DNA of 64,000 nucleotides from Arthrobacter alpinus (GCF_001445575.1 NZ_CP013200.1:3038001-3102000); one strand, 5' to 3'; numbered from the stretch's first letter, positions 9,843 to 20,125 are shown. Program-made: numbers and translations. Notes: generated by a model not told the origin, from the letters alone.

Positions 9843-11485
9843 AGCGCCTCCCCCGCACTGTCGAAACGAGCACTGTCGAGATCCGCACTGTCGAGACTGG
9901 CAACGTCGAGAAGACCAGTGTCAGGAAGAACCGAGGACACATCGCCCATGCTCTCCTCGAGGGTACGCAAGGACGCTGCGGCGTAGACGGCCCGCAGGGG
10001 TGCTGCGGCCTTGTTCACTGTTTCCAACGCTTCGCTTTCATTGACTGAGTCCGCCACGATCCCGCCACCGGCCTGGACGTAGGCCTTGCCACCGCGCAGT
10101 AACGCTGAGCGGATGGCGATCGCCATGTCCATGTCACCGGCGAAATCCAGGTAGCCCACCACACCGCCGTAAACACCGCGACGGATGGGTTCCAATTCGT
10201 CCAGCAAACTTAGCGCCCTGGGTTTGGGCGCGCCGGAGAGCGTGCCAGCTGGGAAGGTTGCGGCCAAGACATCGTAGGCGTTCGCCTCCGGGCTCAAGGT
10301 GCCCACCACGGTGGAGACCAGATGCATGATGTGGCTGAACCGCTCAATTTCCATGAACTGGGTGACATCAACAGTTCCCGGGACACAGACTTTGGAGAGG
10401 TCATTGCGGGACAGATCCACCAGCATGAGGTGTTCGGAGCGTTCCTTCTCATCAGCGAGCAGGTCCTTGGCCAGCCACTTATCTTCCTCCGTGGTGGCCC
10501 CACGGGGGCGGGATCCGGCGATGGGGTGGGTGATGACTTCGTTGCCCAGAACGCTGACCAGCGCCTCGGGGGAAGAACCAACAATGGAATACGGTTCGCC
10601 GTTAGCATCTTCAAAGCTGAACAGGTACATATACGGGCTGGGGTTGGTGTTGCGCAGAACCCGGTACACATCAAGGGCACTGGCCTCGCAGACCATTTCA
10701 AAGCGGCGCGAGACCACCACTTGGAAGACCTCACCATCAACAATGGCTTCCTTGGCGATATCCAAGGCCTTGAGGTACTCATTGCGATCCCACTGCTCGG
10801 CAACGCTGTCGGCGAAGCTGGCGGCAGGTACTTCAATAACCGACATGGGCTGGGCGACGGGCTGGCGCAACTGGTTCACCATGGCATGGATGCGGCTTAC
10901 GGCATCATGCCAGGCACCATCGACGTTCTCGTCCGTGCCGTTGGCGTTGATGGCGTTAGCAATCAACAGGACGGTGCCTTCGTTGTTGTCATGGACAGCC
11001 ATGTCGGCGATGAGGTTTAGGGCAAGTTCGGGCAGGTTCAGATCATCCGGCGGCGGCGTGGGCAGCTTCTCCCAATGGCGCACCGATTCCCAACCGACAA
11101 AGCCAACCAAGCCAGAGGTAAAGGGTGGCAGTCCAGCAAACCGCTCCGTAGCCAAGAGCTTCAGCGTCGCCTCCATGGCGGCCACCGGGTTCCCACTCAA
11201 GGGCACGCCTACGGGAGGAGTTCCCTGCCAGAACGCACCGCCGTCGTGCGTGGTCAAGGTTGCGCTGGAACGCACACCAATGAAGGAGTAGCGGGACCAA
11301 ACCCCGCCCACGGCAGCGGATTCCATCAAGAAGGTACCGGGGGCCTCGGCGGCCAGGGCGCGGTAGAGACCGATGGGCGTTTGCGCGTCGGCCAAGACCT
11401 TCAGATGCACGGGGATGACCCGGCGGGTGCGGGCCAGTTCACGGAACTCCGTCAGGGAGGGGCTGATGACACCTAGATCTTGCAT
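9839..11485 (-). CDS. trpE: Anthranilate synthase component I
   Basis: TrpE makes anthranilate from chorismate, using ammonia from a glutaminase (trpG, not seen here). The N-terminal regulatory domain has LMES at residues 53-56, in the position of the LLES element that binds feedback tryptophan. The C-terminal chorismate-binding domain has IAGSRPRG, DLSRNDLSKV, ERFSHIMHL and TFPAGTLSGAPK. The C-terminus is unusual: after about residue 520 the protein runs into xLDSA pentads encoded by a 15-bp tandem repeat. The ATG start has only a weak purine run upstream. No leader peptide with Trp codons is seen in the 71-base gap to hisI. Confidence 0.96.
   Translation of the reverse strand: MQDLGVISPSLTEFRELARTRRVIPVHLKVLADAQTPIGLYRALAAEAPGTFLMESAAVGGVWSRYSFIGVRSSATLTTHDGGAFWQGTPPVGVPLSGNPVAAMEATLKLLATERFAGLPPFTSGLVGFVGWESVRHWEKLPTPPPDDLNLPELALNLIADMAVHDNNEGTVLLIANAINANGTDENVDGAWHDAVSRIHAMVNQLRQPVAQPMSVIEVPAASFADSVAEQWDRNEYLKALDIAKEAIVDGEVFQVVVSRRFEMVCEASALDVYRVLRNTNPSPYMYLFSFEDANGEPYSIVGSSPEALVSVLGNEVITHPIAGSRPRGATTEEDKWLAKDLLADEKERSEHLMLVDLSRNDLSKVCVPGTVDVTQFMEIERFSHIMHLVSTVVGTLSPEANAYDVLAATFPAGTLSGAPKPRALSLLDELEPIRRGVYGGVVGYLDFAGDMDMAIAIRSALLRGGKAYVQAGGGIVADSVNESEALETVNKAAAPLRAVYAAASLRTLEESMGDVSSVLPDTGLLDVASLDSADLDSARFDSAGEAL
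9856..9930. repeat. Five 15-bp tandem repeats encoding the TrpE tail
   Basis: Five units of 15 bp follow each other without a gap, each built on CACTGTCGA (units at 9856, 9871, 9886, 9901 and 9916). Similarity falls off toward the last unit. Translated on minus they give LLDVA-SLDSA-DLDSA-RFDSA. The period is a multiple of three, so copy-number change keeps the frame. Confidence 0.85.
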
Positions 11486-11556
11486 GAAATGTTTGGCTTT
11501 CTTGACTCAAGCGGACGGATTAAGCAACTTCTTGCGGGGCTAGTTGGGCGGCGGGG

Positions 11557-11970
11557 CTAGTTGCGCTCGCCAACCACGGCTTGCAGCCCGCGGCCATCAA
11601 AGCAGGTGCGTGTGCCGGTGTGGCAGGCGGCGCCCACCTGATCCACGGTGATGAGGAGCGCGTCGCCGTCACAGTCCAGCGCTACAGACTTCACATATTG
11701 GACATGCCCGGAGGTATCGCCCTTGCGCCAGTATTCCTGCCGTGAACGGGAGTAGAAGGTGACGCGGCCAGAGGTCAGGGTGCGGCGCAATGCCTCGTTG
11801 TCCATCCAGCCAAGCATCAACACTTCCTGGCTGTCGAACTGCTGGATGATGGCGGCAACTAGGCCGGCTCCATCATGCTTGAGCAAGGCGGCGACTTCTG
11901 CCGACAATTCTGCACCCGTTTCAGGCATGGGCGCGGCGGACGAGGACTGGGGATCTGGACTTTGCTGCAT
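11557..11970 (-). CDS. hisI: Phosphoribosyl-AMP cyclohydrolase
   Basis: HisI opens the adenine ring of phosphoribosyl-AMP in histidine synthesis. The zinc-site region [15 protein letters not shown] and the upstream ALDCDGD cysteine are present, as is the family stretch [14 protein letters not shown]. The ATG at 11970 (MQQSPDPQ) gives 137 aa; the frame is open further upstream but those codons read as Arg/Ala-rich sequence unlike the family. It lies 71 bases before trpE, the usual hisI-trpE order of actinobacteria. The other his genes are some kilobases away or outside. Confidence 0.95.
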   Translation of the reverse strand: MQQSPDPQSSSAAPMPETGAELSAEVAALLKHDGAGLVAAIIQQFDSQEVLMLGWMDNEALRRTLTSGRVTFYSRSRQEYWRKGDTSGHVQYVKSVALDCDGDALLITVDQVGAACHTGTRTCFDGRGLQAVVGERN

Positions 11971-12160
11971 CACAGCCAATTCTAGTGCCTCAAACCCTTG
12001 ACAAAGGTCATTGCTGGACGGCTTCACGGCGGGTGGCGCGCGGTGGCGCGCAGCCGCTGCCGGAAGTTCTCGGTGCGGCGTGGCCATTTATGAATGTGGG
12101 AGCCATATTGCGGCGGTTCAGAATGCCATCCGGGGCCAATACATGCTAATTTCACAAGTG

Positions 12161-12805
12161 ATGCAATTTGTAGAACCATCCCGCGAAGTACTTGCCGAGA
12201 CCCTGCTGGCCGCTGGTCCGGGAGCACCTACGCTCTGTGAAGGATGGCTAACCCAGGATTTGGCCGCTCACCTCTACCTGCGCGAACACAATCCGCGCGT
12301 TGGGCTTGGCTTGGTCCTCAAGCCTTGGCGGAAGGCAACGGAGCGGGCCACTGCAGAGTTGGCTGACAGATCCAAGACTCCTGAAACGTTTGCTGCCCTC
12401 GTGGAGAAGTTCAGAGCAGGCCCACCAAAGTTGTCACCCTTTGCGCTGAAGTCAGTGGACCAGGTCGCCAACCTGACCGAATTCTTCATCCATACTGAAG
12501 ACGTCCGCCGCGCCTCGGACCGCTGGGCCCCGCGGACCCTGGACCCGGGCTATTCGGAGGTGCTCTGGGCGGAATTGCTCAAGCGCGCAGCCTTAATGTA
12601 CCGCGGCGTGGATCTGGGTATTGTGCTGGTGAACCCGGCAGGCCCTCGCCATGTTGCCAAGCGCGCGCCGGTTTCGGTGGCTATTATTGGCGATCCCGGC
12701 GAACTCTTGATGCATGCCAACGGCCGCACCGGCCACGCTCTTGTCACCTTCGAAGGCCAGCCGGACGCCGTCGCACTTCTGCGCACCGCCGACGTGGGAC
12801 TCTAG
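12161..12805 (+). CDS. TIGR03085-type protein of the DinB/maleylpyruvate isomerase fold
   Basis: The start MQFVEPSREVLA followed by APTLCEGWLTQDLAAHLYLREH is typical of the TIGR03085 family of actinobacterial metal-binding proteins. The His residues in AAHL, REHNP and FFIHTEDVRR fit the family's metal-site region. The product is 214 aa and cytoplasmic. An in-frame ATG at 12143 (MLISQVMQF) is an alternative start; neither has a good ribosome site, and TAATTT eight bases before 12161 would suit a leaderless mRNA. It diverges from hisI and converges with hisF. The substrate is unknown; a mycothiol-dependent reaction is only family-level inference. Confidence 0.85.
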   Translation: MQFVEPSREVLAETLLAAGPGAPTLCEGWLTQDLAAHLYLREHNPRVGLGLVLKPWRKATERATAELADRSKTPETFAALVEKFRAGPPKLSPFALKSVDQVANLTEFFIHTEDVRRASDRWAPRTLDPGYSEVLWAELLKRAALMYRGVDLGIVLVNPAGPRHVAKRAPVSVAIIGDPGELLMHANGRTGHALVTFEGQPDAVALLRTADVGL

Positions 12806-12860
12806 CGCCGCTTCAACCACGGCCGGGCCAAGAGTCGCCGAGTCCAAAATTACGGAAGCG

Positions 12861-13631
12861 TTAGCGAACCTCGTACCCCGCGGCGCGAATCGCGGCCTTG
12901 ACATCAGCAATGGCGCTGTCCGGTCCGAAGTGGAACACTGACGCGGCCAGCACAGCGTTGGCACCCGCGGCGACGGCCGGAGGGAAATGCTCCGGCTTAC
13001 CCGCACCGCCTGAGGCAATGATGGGGATGTGCACGGCCGCGCGGACCAAACGAATCAGCTCCAGATCGAAGCCCTCCTTGGTACCATCGGCGTCGATCGA
13101 GTTCAGCAGGATCTCCCCCACGCCCCGATCGGCAGCCTCCTTGGCCCACTCGATCGCGTCCATTCCTGTGCCCTTGCGCCCACCATGAGTGGTCACCTCA
13201 AAGCCCGACGGCGTGATCCCGCCCTGGGTGCGCCGCGCGTCAACGCTGAGTACCAGAACCTGTGAACCAAAACGGTGGGTGATCTCATCAATGACGGCCG
13301 GACGGGCAATCGCCGCAGTGTTGATGGACGCCTTGTCCGCGCCATAGCGCAGGAGCTTATCGACGTCGGACACCTCACGGACACCGCCACCCACCGTGAG
13401 GGGGATGAAGATCTGCTCGGCAGCACGGGAAACAACATCAAAGGTGGTCTCCCTGTTGCCGGAGGAAGCGGTGACGTCAAGGAACGTCAGCTCATCCGCC
13501 CCCGCGCGGTCGTACCGCTGTGCGAGCTCAACGGGATCTCCGGCGTCGCGCAGGTTTTGGAACTTGACGCCCTTGACCACGCGGCCGGCGTCAACGTCCA
13601 GGCAAGGGATGACTCGGATGGCAACACTCAT
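12861..13631 (-). CDS. hisF: Imidazole glycerol phosphate synthase, cyclase subunit
   Basis: HisF forms imidazole glycerol phosphate and AICAR from PRFAR, with ammonia from HisH. The two catalytic aspartates are Asp12 ([14 protein letters not shown]) and Asp131 ([10 protein letters not shown]). Phosphate-binding loops LTVGGGVR and [13 protein letters not shown] are present. Length, 256 aa, is normal. AAGG lies eight bases before the ATG. It follows hisG by about 50 bases on minus. Confidence 0.97.
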   Translation of the reverse strand: MSVAIRVIPCLDVDAGRVVKGVKFQNLRDAGDPVELAQRYDRAGADELTFLDVTASSGNRETTFDVVSRAAEQIFIPLTVGGGVREVSDVDKLLRYGADKASINTAAIARPAVIDEITHRFGSQVLVLSVDARRTQGGITPSGFEVTTHGGRKGTGMDAIEWAKEAADRGVGEILLNSIDADGTKEGFDLELIRLVRAAVHIPIIASGGAGKPEHFPPAVAAGANAVLAASVFHFGPDSAIADVKAAIRAAGYEVR

Positions 13632-13679
13632 GGCATGTACCTTCTGTGACTGAAGTTATGGGACGGCGCTGGGAGTGGA

Positions 13680-14525
13680 TTAGATCCGGCAGGCGTGGAT
13701 GTTACTGACCAGGATGGCGCGGGCGCCCAGATCGTAGAGTTCGTCCATGATGCGGTTGGTGTCCTTGGCCAAAACCATGGACCGCACGGCAACCCAGTCA
13801 GTGTCGCGCAAGGGCGATACGGTGGGTGATTCCAAACCGGGAGTCAACGCCGTGGCACGGTCCAGAACCGTCTTGGGGGCATCGTAGTCAAGGAGCACGT
13901 ATTGGCGTGCAACCAAGACGCTGTGCAGGCGGCGGATCAGAACTTCCAGGCCGGGAGGCGGGGTGACGCCGCGGCGGCCAATGAGTAGCGCCTCGGAGCT
14001 CAGGATGGGCTCACCGAAGATTTCCATGCCGGCGGCCTTGAGGGTGCTGCCGGTCTCTACGACGTCAGCAATGGCATCGGCAACGCCCAAGCGCACCGAA
14101 GATTCTACGGCGCCGTCGAGGCGGACCACCGAAGCGTTGATGCCCAGCTCGGCCAGGTATTCACGCAACAGGCCGTCGTAGCTGGTAGCAAGACGCTTAC
14201 CTTCAAGCTCGGCTGCGCTAGCAAAGTCGCCGACGGGGCCGGCAAAGCGGAATGTGGACTTGGCAAAGCCCAAGGGCAATAGCTCCTCGGCATCAACCTG
14301 AGCGTCCATGAGCAGGTCCCGGCCGGTGATGCCAACATCCAAGGTGCCTGCGCCAACATAAACGGCAATGTCGCGGGGACGGAGGAAGAAGAATTCAACG
14401 TTGTTCTCGGGGTCAACCATGACCAGTTCGCGGGAGTCGCGGCGCTGACGGTAGCCAGCCTCCGCCAACATCGCTGAAGCGGCTTCGGACAGGGCACCCT
14501 TGTTGGGGACGGCAACACGCAGCAT
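13680..14525 (-). CDS. hisG: ATP phosphoribosyltransferase, long form
   Basis: HisG commits ATP and PRPP to histidine synthesis. At 281 aa it is the long form, with a regulatory C-terminal domain (about 205-281) that binds histidine, so it should not need HisZ. Substrate-site stretches include LRVAVPNKGAL at the start, GITGRDLLMD and the PRPP loop DAIADVVETGSTLKAAG. The ATG giving MLRVAVPNKG is chosen; an upstream in-frame TTG adds only three residues. The gap to hisE is about 100 bases. Confidence 0.97.
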   Translation of the reverse strand: MLRVAVPNKGALSEAASAMLAEAGYRQRRDSRELVMVDPENNVEFFFLRPRDIAVYVGAGTLDVGITGRDLLMDAQVDAEELLPLGFAKSTFRFAGPVGDFASAAELEGKRLATSYDGLLREYLAELGINASVVRLDGAVESSVRLGVADAIADVVETGSTLKAAGMEIFGEPILSSEALLIGRRGVTPPPGLEVLIRRLHSVLVARQYVLLDYDAPKTVLDRATALTPGLESPTVSPLRDTDWVAVRSMVLAKDTNRIMDELYDLGARAILVSNIHACRI

Positions 14526-14630
14526 GTAAATCAATTCTTTCAGGTAGTTTCAAGCGAAAAGGTTGTTGGCAAGGTTTTCAATGCCTTATTGCTTCATTCA
14601 GGGGTCGGTTACAGCAGCCACGGCATGTGG

Positions 14631-14894
14631 CTAGAGATGCTTGTAAACGTCCTGAAGGGTCAACCCTTTAGCGATCATCATGACCTGCAGGTGGTAGAAC
14701 AGCTGGGAAATCTCCTCAGCGCAGTCAGCTTCCGATTCATACTCGGCAGCCATCCACACCTCGGCGGCTTCCTCAACCACTTTCTTGCCGATACCGTGGA
14801 CGCCGGAATCAAGTTCGGCGACGGTACGGGAGCCAGCGGGCCGGGCTGCGGCTTTCGCACTGAGCTCATCAAAAAGGGATTCGAAGGTCTTCAC
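14631..14894 (-). CDS. hisE: Phosphoribosyl-ATP pyrophosphatase
   Basis: HisE removes pyrophosphate from phosphoribosyl-ATP, the second step of histidine synthesis. The 87-aa alpha-helical protein has [18 protein letters not shown], whose Glu residues bind magnesium in this MazG-like family, followed by [18 protein letters not shown]. The GTG at 14894 (VKTFESLF) is chosen because AAGGTGGA stands a few bases upstream; a GTG three codons earlier overlaps that site. It heads a hisE-hisG-hisF group. Confidence 0.95.
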   Translation of the reverse strand: MKTFESLFDELSAKAAARPAGSRTVAELDSGVHGIGKKVVEEAAEVWMAAEYESEADCAEEISQLFYHLQVMMIAKGLTLQDVYKHL

Positions 14895-15019
14895 GCAGTC
14901 CACCTTACTGGGTTTGGCTCGGGTTCGCGGATTTTGAGACGGCCGGAGTCCAGCATGCGGACAGCTTGAGGGCGCCCGCGCCTGTCAAGGTCCGGCTGCG
15001 GGGCGTCGGCACTTCGCTG

Positions 15020-15165
15020 ATGCGCAGAACCCGCGGCATGTTCGGCGCATAAACACTCCTGCGTAGAACCGAGTCCCAGTTTGGCGCATAATCTCACAGA
15101 GCCGGCCAGCCACTGAACTTATGCGTAGAACCCAGTCCCAGTTTGGTGCATAAACACTCCTGCGG
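15020..15165. repeat. Three-copy intergenic dyad repeat
   Basis: Three copies begin near 15020, 15060 and 15120. Each runs from TGCG(C/T)AGAACC to TTTGG or TTCGG followed by (C/T)GCATAA, and two continue into ACACTCCTGCG. The second and third match at 30 of 32 positions. The third copy is bounded by TTATGC and GCATAA, so it can fold back on itself. Confidence 0.8.
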
Positions 15166-15199
15166 TTTGCCGCACTGAAGCCGCGCGCCATTAAGCGGT

Positions 15200-15232
15200 A
15201 ACGGTGCGCCACTCCAGGAGTGGCGCACCGTT
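15200..15232 (-). terminator. Terminator of the riboflavin operon
   Basis: A perfect 14-bp stem of AACGGTGCGCCACT and its complement with a 5-base loop lies 40 bases after the ribH stop. The minus-side tail is not U-rich. Confidence 0.75.
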
Positions 15233-15271
15233 CTTACATAACCGGACGCAGCTTCAAAGTGCCGGGGCCAG

Positions 15272-16471
<1,200 letters not shown>

Positions 16472-16479
<8 letters not shown>

Positions 16480-17155
16480 GGTCACCCTCAGCGGTTTCGA
16501 GAGCAGCTGCACCCGGAACAGCAGCGCCCGGAGCAGCAGTGTCCAGAGCCGCCAGATAAGACACCAGATCAGCAATGGAAATCAAGACCAGAGAGTGCTC
16601 GTCGGCAAATTGACGCAGACCCTGCAGGCGCACCATTTCACCGCTGTCATCGACCACTTCAGCAATGACACCCACGGGCTCGCAGCCTGCCAGTTTGCAC
16701 AGGTCCACGGCCGCTTCCGTATGCCCAGGGCGCTGGCGCACTCCCCCAGCAACTGCCCGCAGTGGGAAGATGTGGCCGGGGCGCGTGATGGAGACCGGTG
16801 TGGACAACGGGTCTGCCAAGACGCGCGCCGTCAGTGACCTGTCAGTGGCGCTGATGCCCGTTGACATGCCGTGCGCCGCATCGCAGCTGACGGTGTAGGC
16901 GGTGCCTTTGGCGTCCTGATTGACCGCAACCATGGGTGGGAGGGCCAAGCGGTCCGCATGGCGCTCATCCATGGGAATGCAAATGACGCCGGAGCTGTAA
17001 CGAATGGTCCAGCCCATCAGTGCGGGGGTGCTGTGCTGGGCGGCGAAGATGATATCGCCTTCGTTTTCCCGGTCCTCGTCATCCACCACCAGCACGGCTT
17101 CACCACGGGCCATTGCCGCAATAGCGAGTGGAACCGGATCCAGAATAGTACTCAT
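16472..17155 (-). CDS. ribB: 3,4-dihydroxy-2-butanone 4-phosphate synthase
   Basis: RibB converts ribulose 5-phosphate to the four-carbon unit of riboflavin. The acidic metal site [12 protein letters not shown] is near residue 25, followed by [19 protein letters not shown] and GHTEAAVDL. The catalytic core is complete at about residue 205 and ends in an Ala/Pro-rich tail that overlaps the ribA start. GAAGGTG precedes the ATG, which shares ATGA with ribE. Confidence 0.96.
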
Positions 17156-17820
17156 GACGCACCTTCTGTGGACGTCGGGGCCTGGACCGGAGCTTGGGAA
17201 TCGGCCACCCCGCGGAACTCCAGCAGCCGGGCCGTGTACTTGGCCAGCACGTCAACTTCCAAGTTGACGGCACCGCCGGGAACCTTCTCGCCCAAGCCGG
17301 TGTTGGCCAGTGTGACCGGAATCAGCCCGACTTCAAACCACTGTTCGGGTTCGGTGGCAGGACTCACTGCCGTCACTGTCAGGGAAACACCATCAATAGC
17401 AATGGAGCCCTTCTCGGCAACATAACGGGAGAGTTCTGCCGGGATCGAGAAACGCAAACGCTCCCAGTTGCCCAGATCTTCTCGCTCCAGCAGTGCACCG
17501 GTGCCATCTACGTGGCCTTGGACCACATGCCCGTCGAGCCGTCCGCCAGCAGGCACGCAGCGTTCGAGGTTGACCACATCTCCCGTAGCAAGACCGCCGG
17601 TGGTGGTCCGTGTCAGCGTCTCACCCATGACATCCATCTCGATGGTGTCCCCTACCAGTCGGGTGGCGGTCAGGCACACGCCGTTGACGGCCAGCGATCC
17701 GCCCAGTTCCAGGCCGTCCAGCTGCGCGCCGGCCTCGAGAACCAATACTGCGCTGCCGTCTTCGGGAGCGCCCTTCAAGGCGAGGACTGTGCCTCGGCCC
17801 GCAATAATTCCAGTGAACAT
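17152..17820 (-). CDS. ribE: Riboflavin synthase alpha chain
   Basis: RibE dismutates two lumazines to riboflavin. It shows the two lumazine-binding repeats of the family: the first begins [10 protein letters not shown] and contains LAVNGVCLT; the second, starting near [15 protein letters not shown], contains [10 protein letters not shown]. The start AAGGAA-spacer-ATG is clear. It is 222 aa with a short extra tail. It lies one base after ribD. Confidence 0.97.
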   Translation of the reverse strand: MFTGIIAGRGTVLALKGAPEDGSAVLVLEAGAQLDGLELGGSLAVNGVCLTATRLVGDTIEMDVMGETLTRTTTGGLATGDVVNLERCVPAGGRLDGHVVQGHVDGTGALLEREDLGNWERLRFSIPAELSRYVAEKGSIAIDGVSLTVTAVSPATEPEQWFEVGLIPVTLANTGLGEKVPGGAVNLEVDVLAKYTARLLEFRGVADSQAPVQAPTSTEGAS

Positions 17821-17821
17821 G

Positions 17822-18967
17822 TCAGCTTCCTTGCTCGCTGGCGGGCACCTTGGCCGGCATCAGCGTCAATTTCAGGTCCGGACCCAGTAGTTCTACGGGT
17901 CCGGTTGTGGTGGCATCCCATTCCCAGCGCTGCGCCTGCTCCAGCGTGCCGACTCCGAGGTCGGTGAGGGCGGGAATGCCTGATCCCAGAAGGGTTGGTG
18001 CGAGGTAGACCACTAGCTCATCCACCAGCCCTTGGGCGAGGAACGCGGCGTTGATGATCGCGCCACCTTCGATCATGAGGTGGCCCACCCCGCGTCCGTG
18101 GAGTTCACGGACGACGGCGGCCGGATCGTGAGTGTGCAGGGCCAGGAAGTCGTCATCGCCTAAGCGGTCCGGGCTACTTGGGGTGCCTTGGACACCTCTC
18201 ACGGCGGCGTCCGCCGGAATCTCACGCATGCCCATGACCACTCGGAGCGGCTGTTGCGCCGCGTCTGAGCCATCGGCTGCTCGTGCTGTCAGGCGCGGGT
18301 TATCGGCCATGACGGTTCCGGTGCCCACCACAATGGCATCCACCCGGGCTCGCAATTCGTGCGAGTCCTGGCGGGAAGCCTGCGAGGTGATCCACTGGCT
18401 GGTGCCGTCAACGGCGGCGATCCGGCCGTCAACGGTCTGAGCGAGCCGGGCCGTAATGAACGGACGGTTTTCGCGGACAGCCACAAACCAGCGTCGGTTG
18501 AGATCCTCTGCTTCTGCGGCCATGAGGCCCATGCGCACGTTGATGCCTTCGTTGCGGAGGATTTGCGCCCCACCGGCAGCCGGCATGTGCGGGTCCGCTA
18601 CTGCGTAAACAACGTTGCCGATCCCAGCATCCAAAATAGCCTGTGTACACGGACCGGTGCGGCCAACGTGACTGCACGGTTCCAGGGTCACGATGAGCGT
18701 TGCAGCAGAGAGGTCACGCTTGACGCCCGTTCCAAGCAGCCGGTTGATGACGTCAGCTTCGGCATGGGCTGTACCGGCGCCACGGTGATGGCCAATGGCC
18801 AAAAACGTTCCGTCGGCGTCAATGATGACAGCACCCACCAGCGGGTTGGAGCTGCGCACGCCTTGACGGGCTGCGGAGAGCGCCGTTTCCATGCCCAGAA
18901 TCTCCGCGGAGGTGAAGTGTTCGGGCTCATTCTTGAAGGAAACATCGTCTATTGTGCCGAAGTTCAT
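17822..18967 (-). CDS. ribD: Riboflavin biosynthesis deaminase/reductase
   Basis: RibD carries out the deamination and the side-chain reduction of the pyrimidine intermediate. The N-terminal deaminase has the zinc motif HAEADVI and EPCSHVGRTGPC (near residues 70-105). The C-terminal reductase begins at about residue 165 (RPFITARLAQTVDG) and contains SQWITS and MIEGGAIINAAFL. It has 381 aa. GAGAGG stands before the ATG, which overlaps the end of the transporter gene by ATGA. Confidence 0.96.
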   Translation of the reverse strand: MNFGTIDDVSFKNEPEHFTSAEILGMETALSAARQGVRSSNPLVGAVIIDADGTFLAIGHHRGAGTAHAEADVINRLLGTGVKRDLSAATLIVTLEPCSHVGRTGPCTQAILDAGIGNVVYAVADPHMPAAGGAQILRNEGINVRMGLMAAEAEDLNRRWFVAVRENRPFITARLAQTVDGRIAAVDGTSQWITSQASRQDSHELRARVDAIVVGTGTVMADNPRLTARAADGSDAAQQPLRVVMGMREIPADAAVRGVQGTPSSPDRLGDDDFLALHTHDPAAVVRELHGRGVGHLMIEGGAIINAAFLAQGLVDELVVYLAPTLLGSGIPALTDLGVGTLEQAQRWEWDATTTGPVELLGPDLKLTLMPAKVPASEQGS

Positions 18968-19716
18968 TTTTTGGCCTCTCTCTTGCTCGCCGTGTTGCTC
19001 ACAGTAATGTCAGGGAACGTTGCGTCAACTGACACCTTCCGGGCTACGGCATCGGTGGTGCGCCGCACCCTCCACCATACGAAGAAACCAACCAAAGTGA
19101 ATGCACCGTAGAAGACATACATGAATGCGGAGGCGTAATATCCGGCACTGAACAGTAGCGGCACGCCCACCAGATCCACGGCCACCCAGATCAGCCAGAA
19201 CTCAACCCAGCCCTTGGCCATGCCGTAAGTGGCCAACAGCGAACCCATGAAGATCCAAGCGTCGGCCCACACCGGTTCGTAAGAACCGAGTGCCGTGAAG
19301 ATGGGGGTGAGGATGGCCGTGCCACCTACCATGGCGGCAACCAGGAGCAACCGTACCCGGGCTCCAGCCCAGCGAGGCTCGACGGCGTCGCCTACGTGAG
19401 TGCCGTCGTCGTTCTTCTGGTGGCGCGTCTGATTCCAGCGCTGCCAGCCGTAAATAGAGACGGCGATGAACATGATTTGGCGGCCAGCTTGGCCCAACAG
19501 ATTCACGTGGTCGGCCGAGCCGAAGACCGAGCCCATGAAGACGGTGAAGAGCAGTGCGTTGCCGATGATGCCCACCGGCCAAGCCCAGATTTTACGGCGC
19601 ATACCGCCGAGGGCGCTGGCGAGCCCAAAAAGGTTTCCTATGACTTCTCGCCACAGCAGGAATCCGCCGCCGGCGAATTCAAGTTTGGCGTCAAAGAGCC
19701 ATCGCAGAAAGTCCAT
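18964..19716 (-). CDS. pnuX: PnuC-family transporter, probably riboflavin uptake (PnuX/RibM type)
   Basis: This 250-aa integral membrane protein belongs to the PnuC family of vitamin transporters, with about seven hydrophobic segments and the conserved aromatic stretches WPVGIIGNALLF and YGWQRW. PnuC itself takes up nicotinamide riboside. In corynebacteria and streptomycetes the homologue under an FMN riboswitch imports riboflavin, and this gene has the same riboswitch and heads the rib operon, so riboflavin is the likely substrate. The ATG (MDFLRWLF) follows AAGG by five bases; that site can pair with an upstream GTTACC. Confidence 0.85.
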   Translation of the reverse strand: MDFLRWLFDAKLEFAGGGFLLWREVIGNLFGLASALGGMRRKIWAWPVGIIGNALLFTVFMGSVFGSADHVNLLGQAGRQIMFIAVSIYGWQRWNQTRHQKNDDGTHVGDAVEPRWAGARVRLLLVAAMVGGTAILTPIFTALGSYEPVWADAWIFMGSLLATYGMAKGWVEFWLIWVAVDLVGVPLLFSAGYYASAFMYVFYGAFTLVGFFVWWRVRRTTDAVARKVSVDATFPDITVSNTASKREAKK

Positions 19717-19717
19717 C

Positions 19718-19759
19718 GTTACCTTGCCCTTTCGAGACCGCGATGGCTCCGGGGGTAAC
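19718..19759 (-). promoter_or_regulatory. Hairpin able to mask the pnuX ribosome-binding site
   Basis: On minus, GTTACC (19759-19754) is complementary to GGTAAC (19723-19718). The latter holds the end of the AAGG ribosome site just before the pnuX ATG. With one flanking pair the stem is 7 bp. It could be the expression platform of the FMN riboswitch, acting on translation. Confidence 0.5.
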
Positions 19760-19845
19760 GTACAGAAAAGGCGCACAGGGTACAAGGATGCCGGTGGATA
19801 GCATGCCTCCACCACACCCCTGACCTGACGGCCAAGACTGTATCG

Positions 19846-19985
19846 TGCTTCTCCCATCCAGACTTTAACTGTCGGTTCCGGAATTTCACCAGATCAACCG
19901 TGCGCTGCCTGGCTGTTTCCAGCTGACTGCGCGCGGGTCGCGGACTATAACCGCCGGTTCGGAATTACACCGACCCCGGAGCACG
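19846..19985 (-). promoter_or_regulatory. FMN riboswitch (RFN element)
   Basis: Read on minus, the segment shows the conserved RFN blocks in order: GGGGTCGGTGTAATTCCGA, ACCGGCGGTTATAGTCCGCG, then GGTTGATCTGGTGAAATTCC, GGAACCGACAGTTAAAGTC and TGGATGGGAGAAGC. These form the six-stem aptamer that binds FMN. It sits about 130 bases before the pnuX start and must control pnuX-ribD-ribE-ribB-ribA-ribH. An AT-rich stretch at 20028-20054 (TAATAA and TTGGCA on minus) may be the promoter. No U-run terminator is seen, which favours translational control. Confidence 0.97.
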
Positions 19986-20070
19986 TGATACTGCATTTGC
20001 GCACCCGCGGTTGCGGGCGACTTTTTCTTATTATGACACCTTTTTAGGTGCCAAGCTTCATGGATAGACA

Positions 20071-20110
20071 AGTGCGGGCGCACCGGGTTTATTCCCGGTG
20101 CGCCCGCACT
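20071..20110 (-). terminator. Intrinsic terminator after rpe
   Basis: A perfect 17-bp stem (AGTGCGGGCGCACCGGG and its complement) with loop TTTATT lies 16 bases beyond the rpe stop. It separates rpe from the FMN riboswitch. Confidence 0.85.
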
Positions 20111-20125
20111 CGTTGCAGCAGAGTG

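Larger units (their letters stand above)
14895..15271. other. Intergenic region between ribH and hisE
   Basis: About 380 bases with no supportable gene. It holds the ribH terminator (15200-15232), a three-copy dyad repeat (15020-15165) and, nearest hisE, the unassigned hisE promoter region. Small ORFs here have no ribosome site and only read the repeats. Confidence 0.7.

Noticed and set aside
11486..11556. trp leader peptide upstream of trpE
   Set aside because: The gap has no short frame with clustered TGG codons and no alternative hairpins, so classical attenuation is not supported.
15020..15165. CRISPR array
   Set aside because: Only three uneven copies, overlapping or with different spacers, dyad ends and no cas genes; a REP-like repeat fits better.
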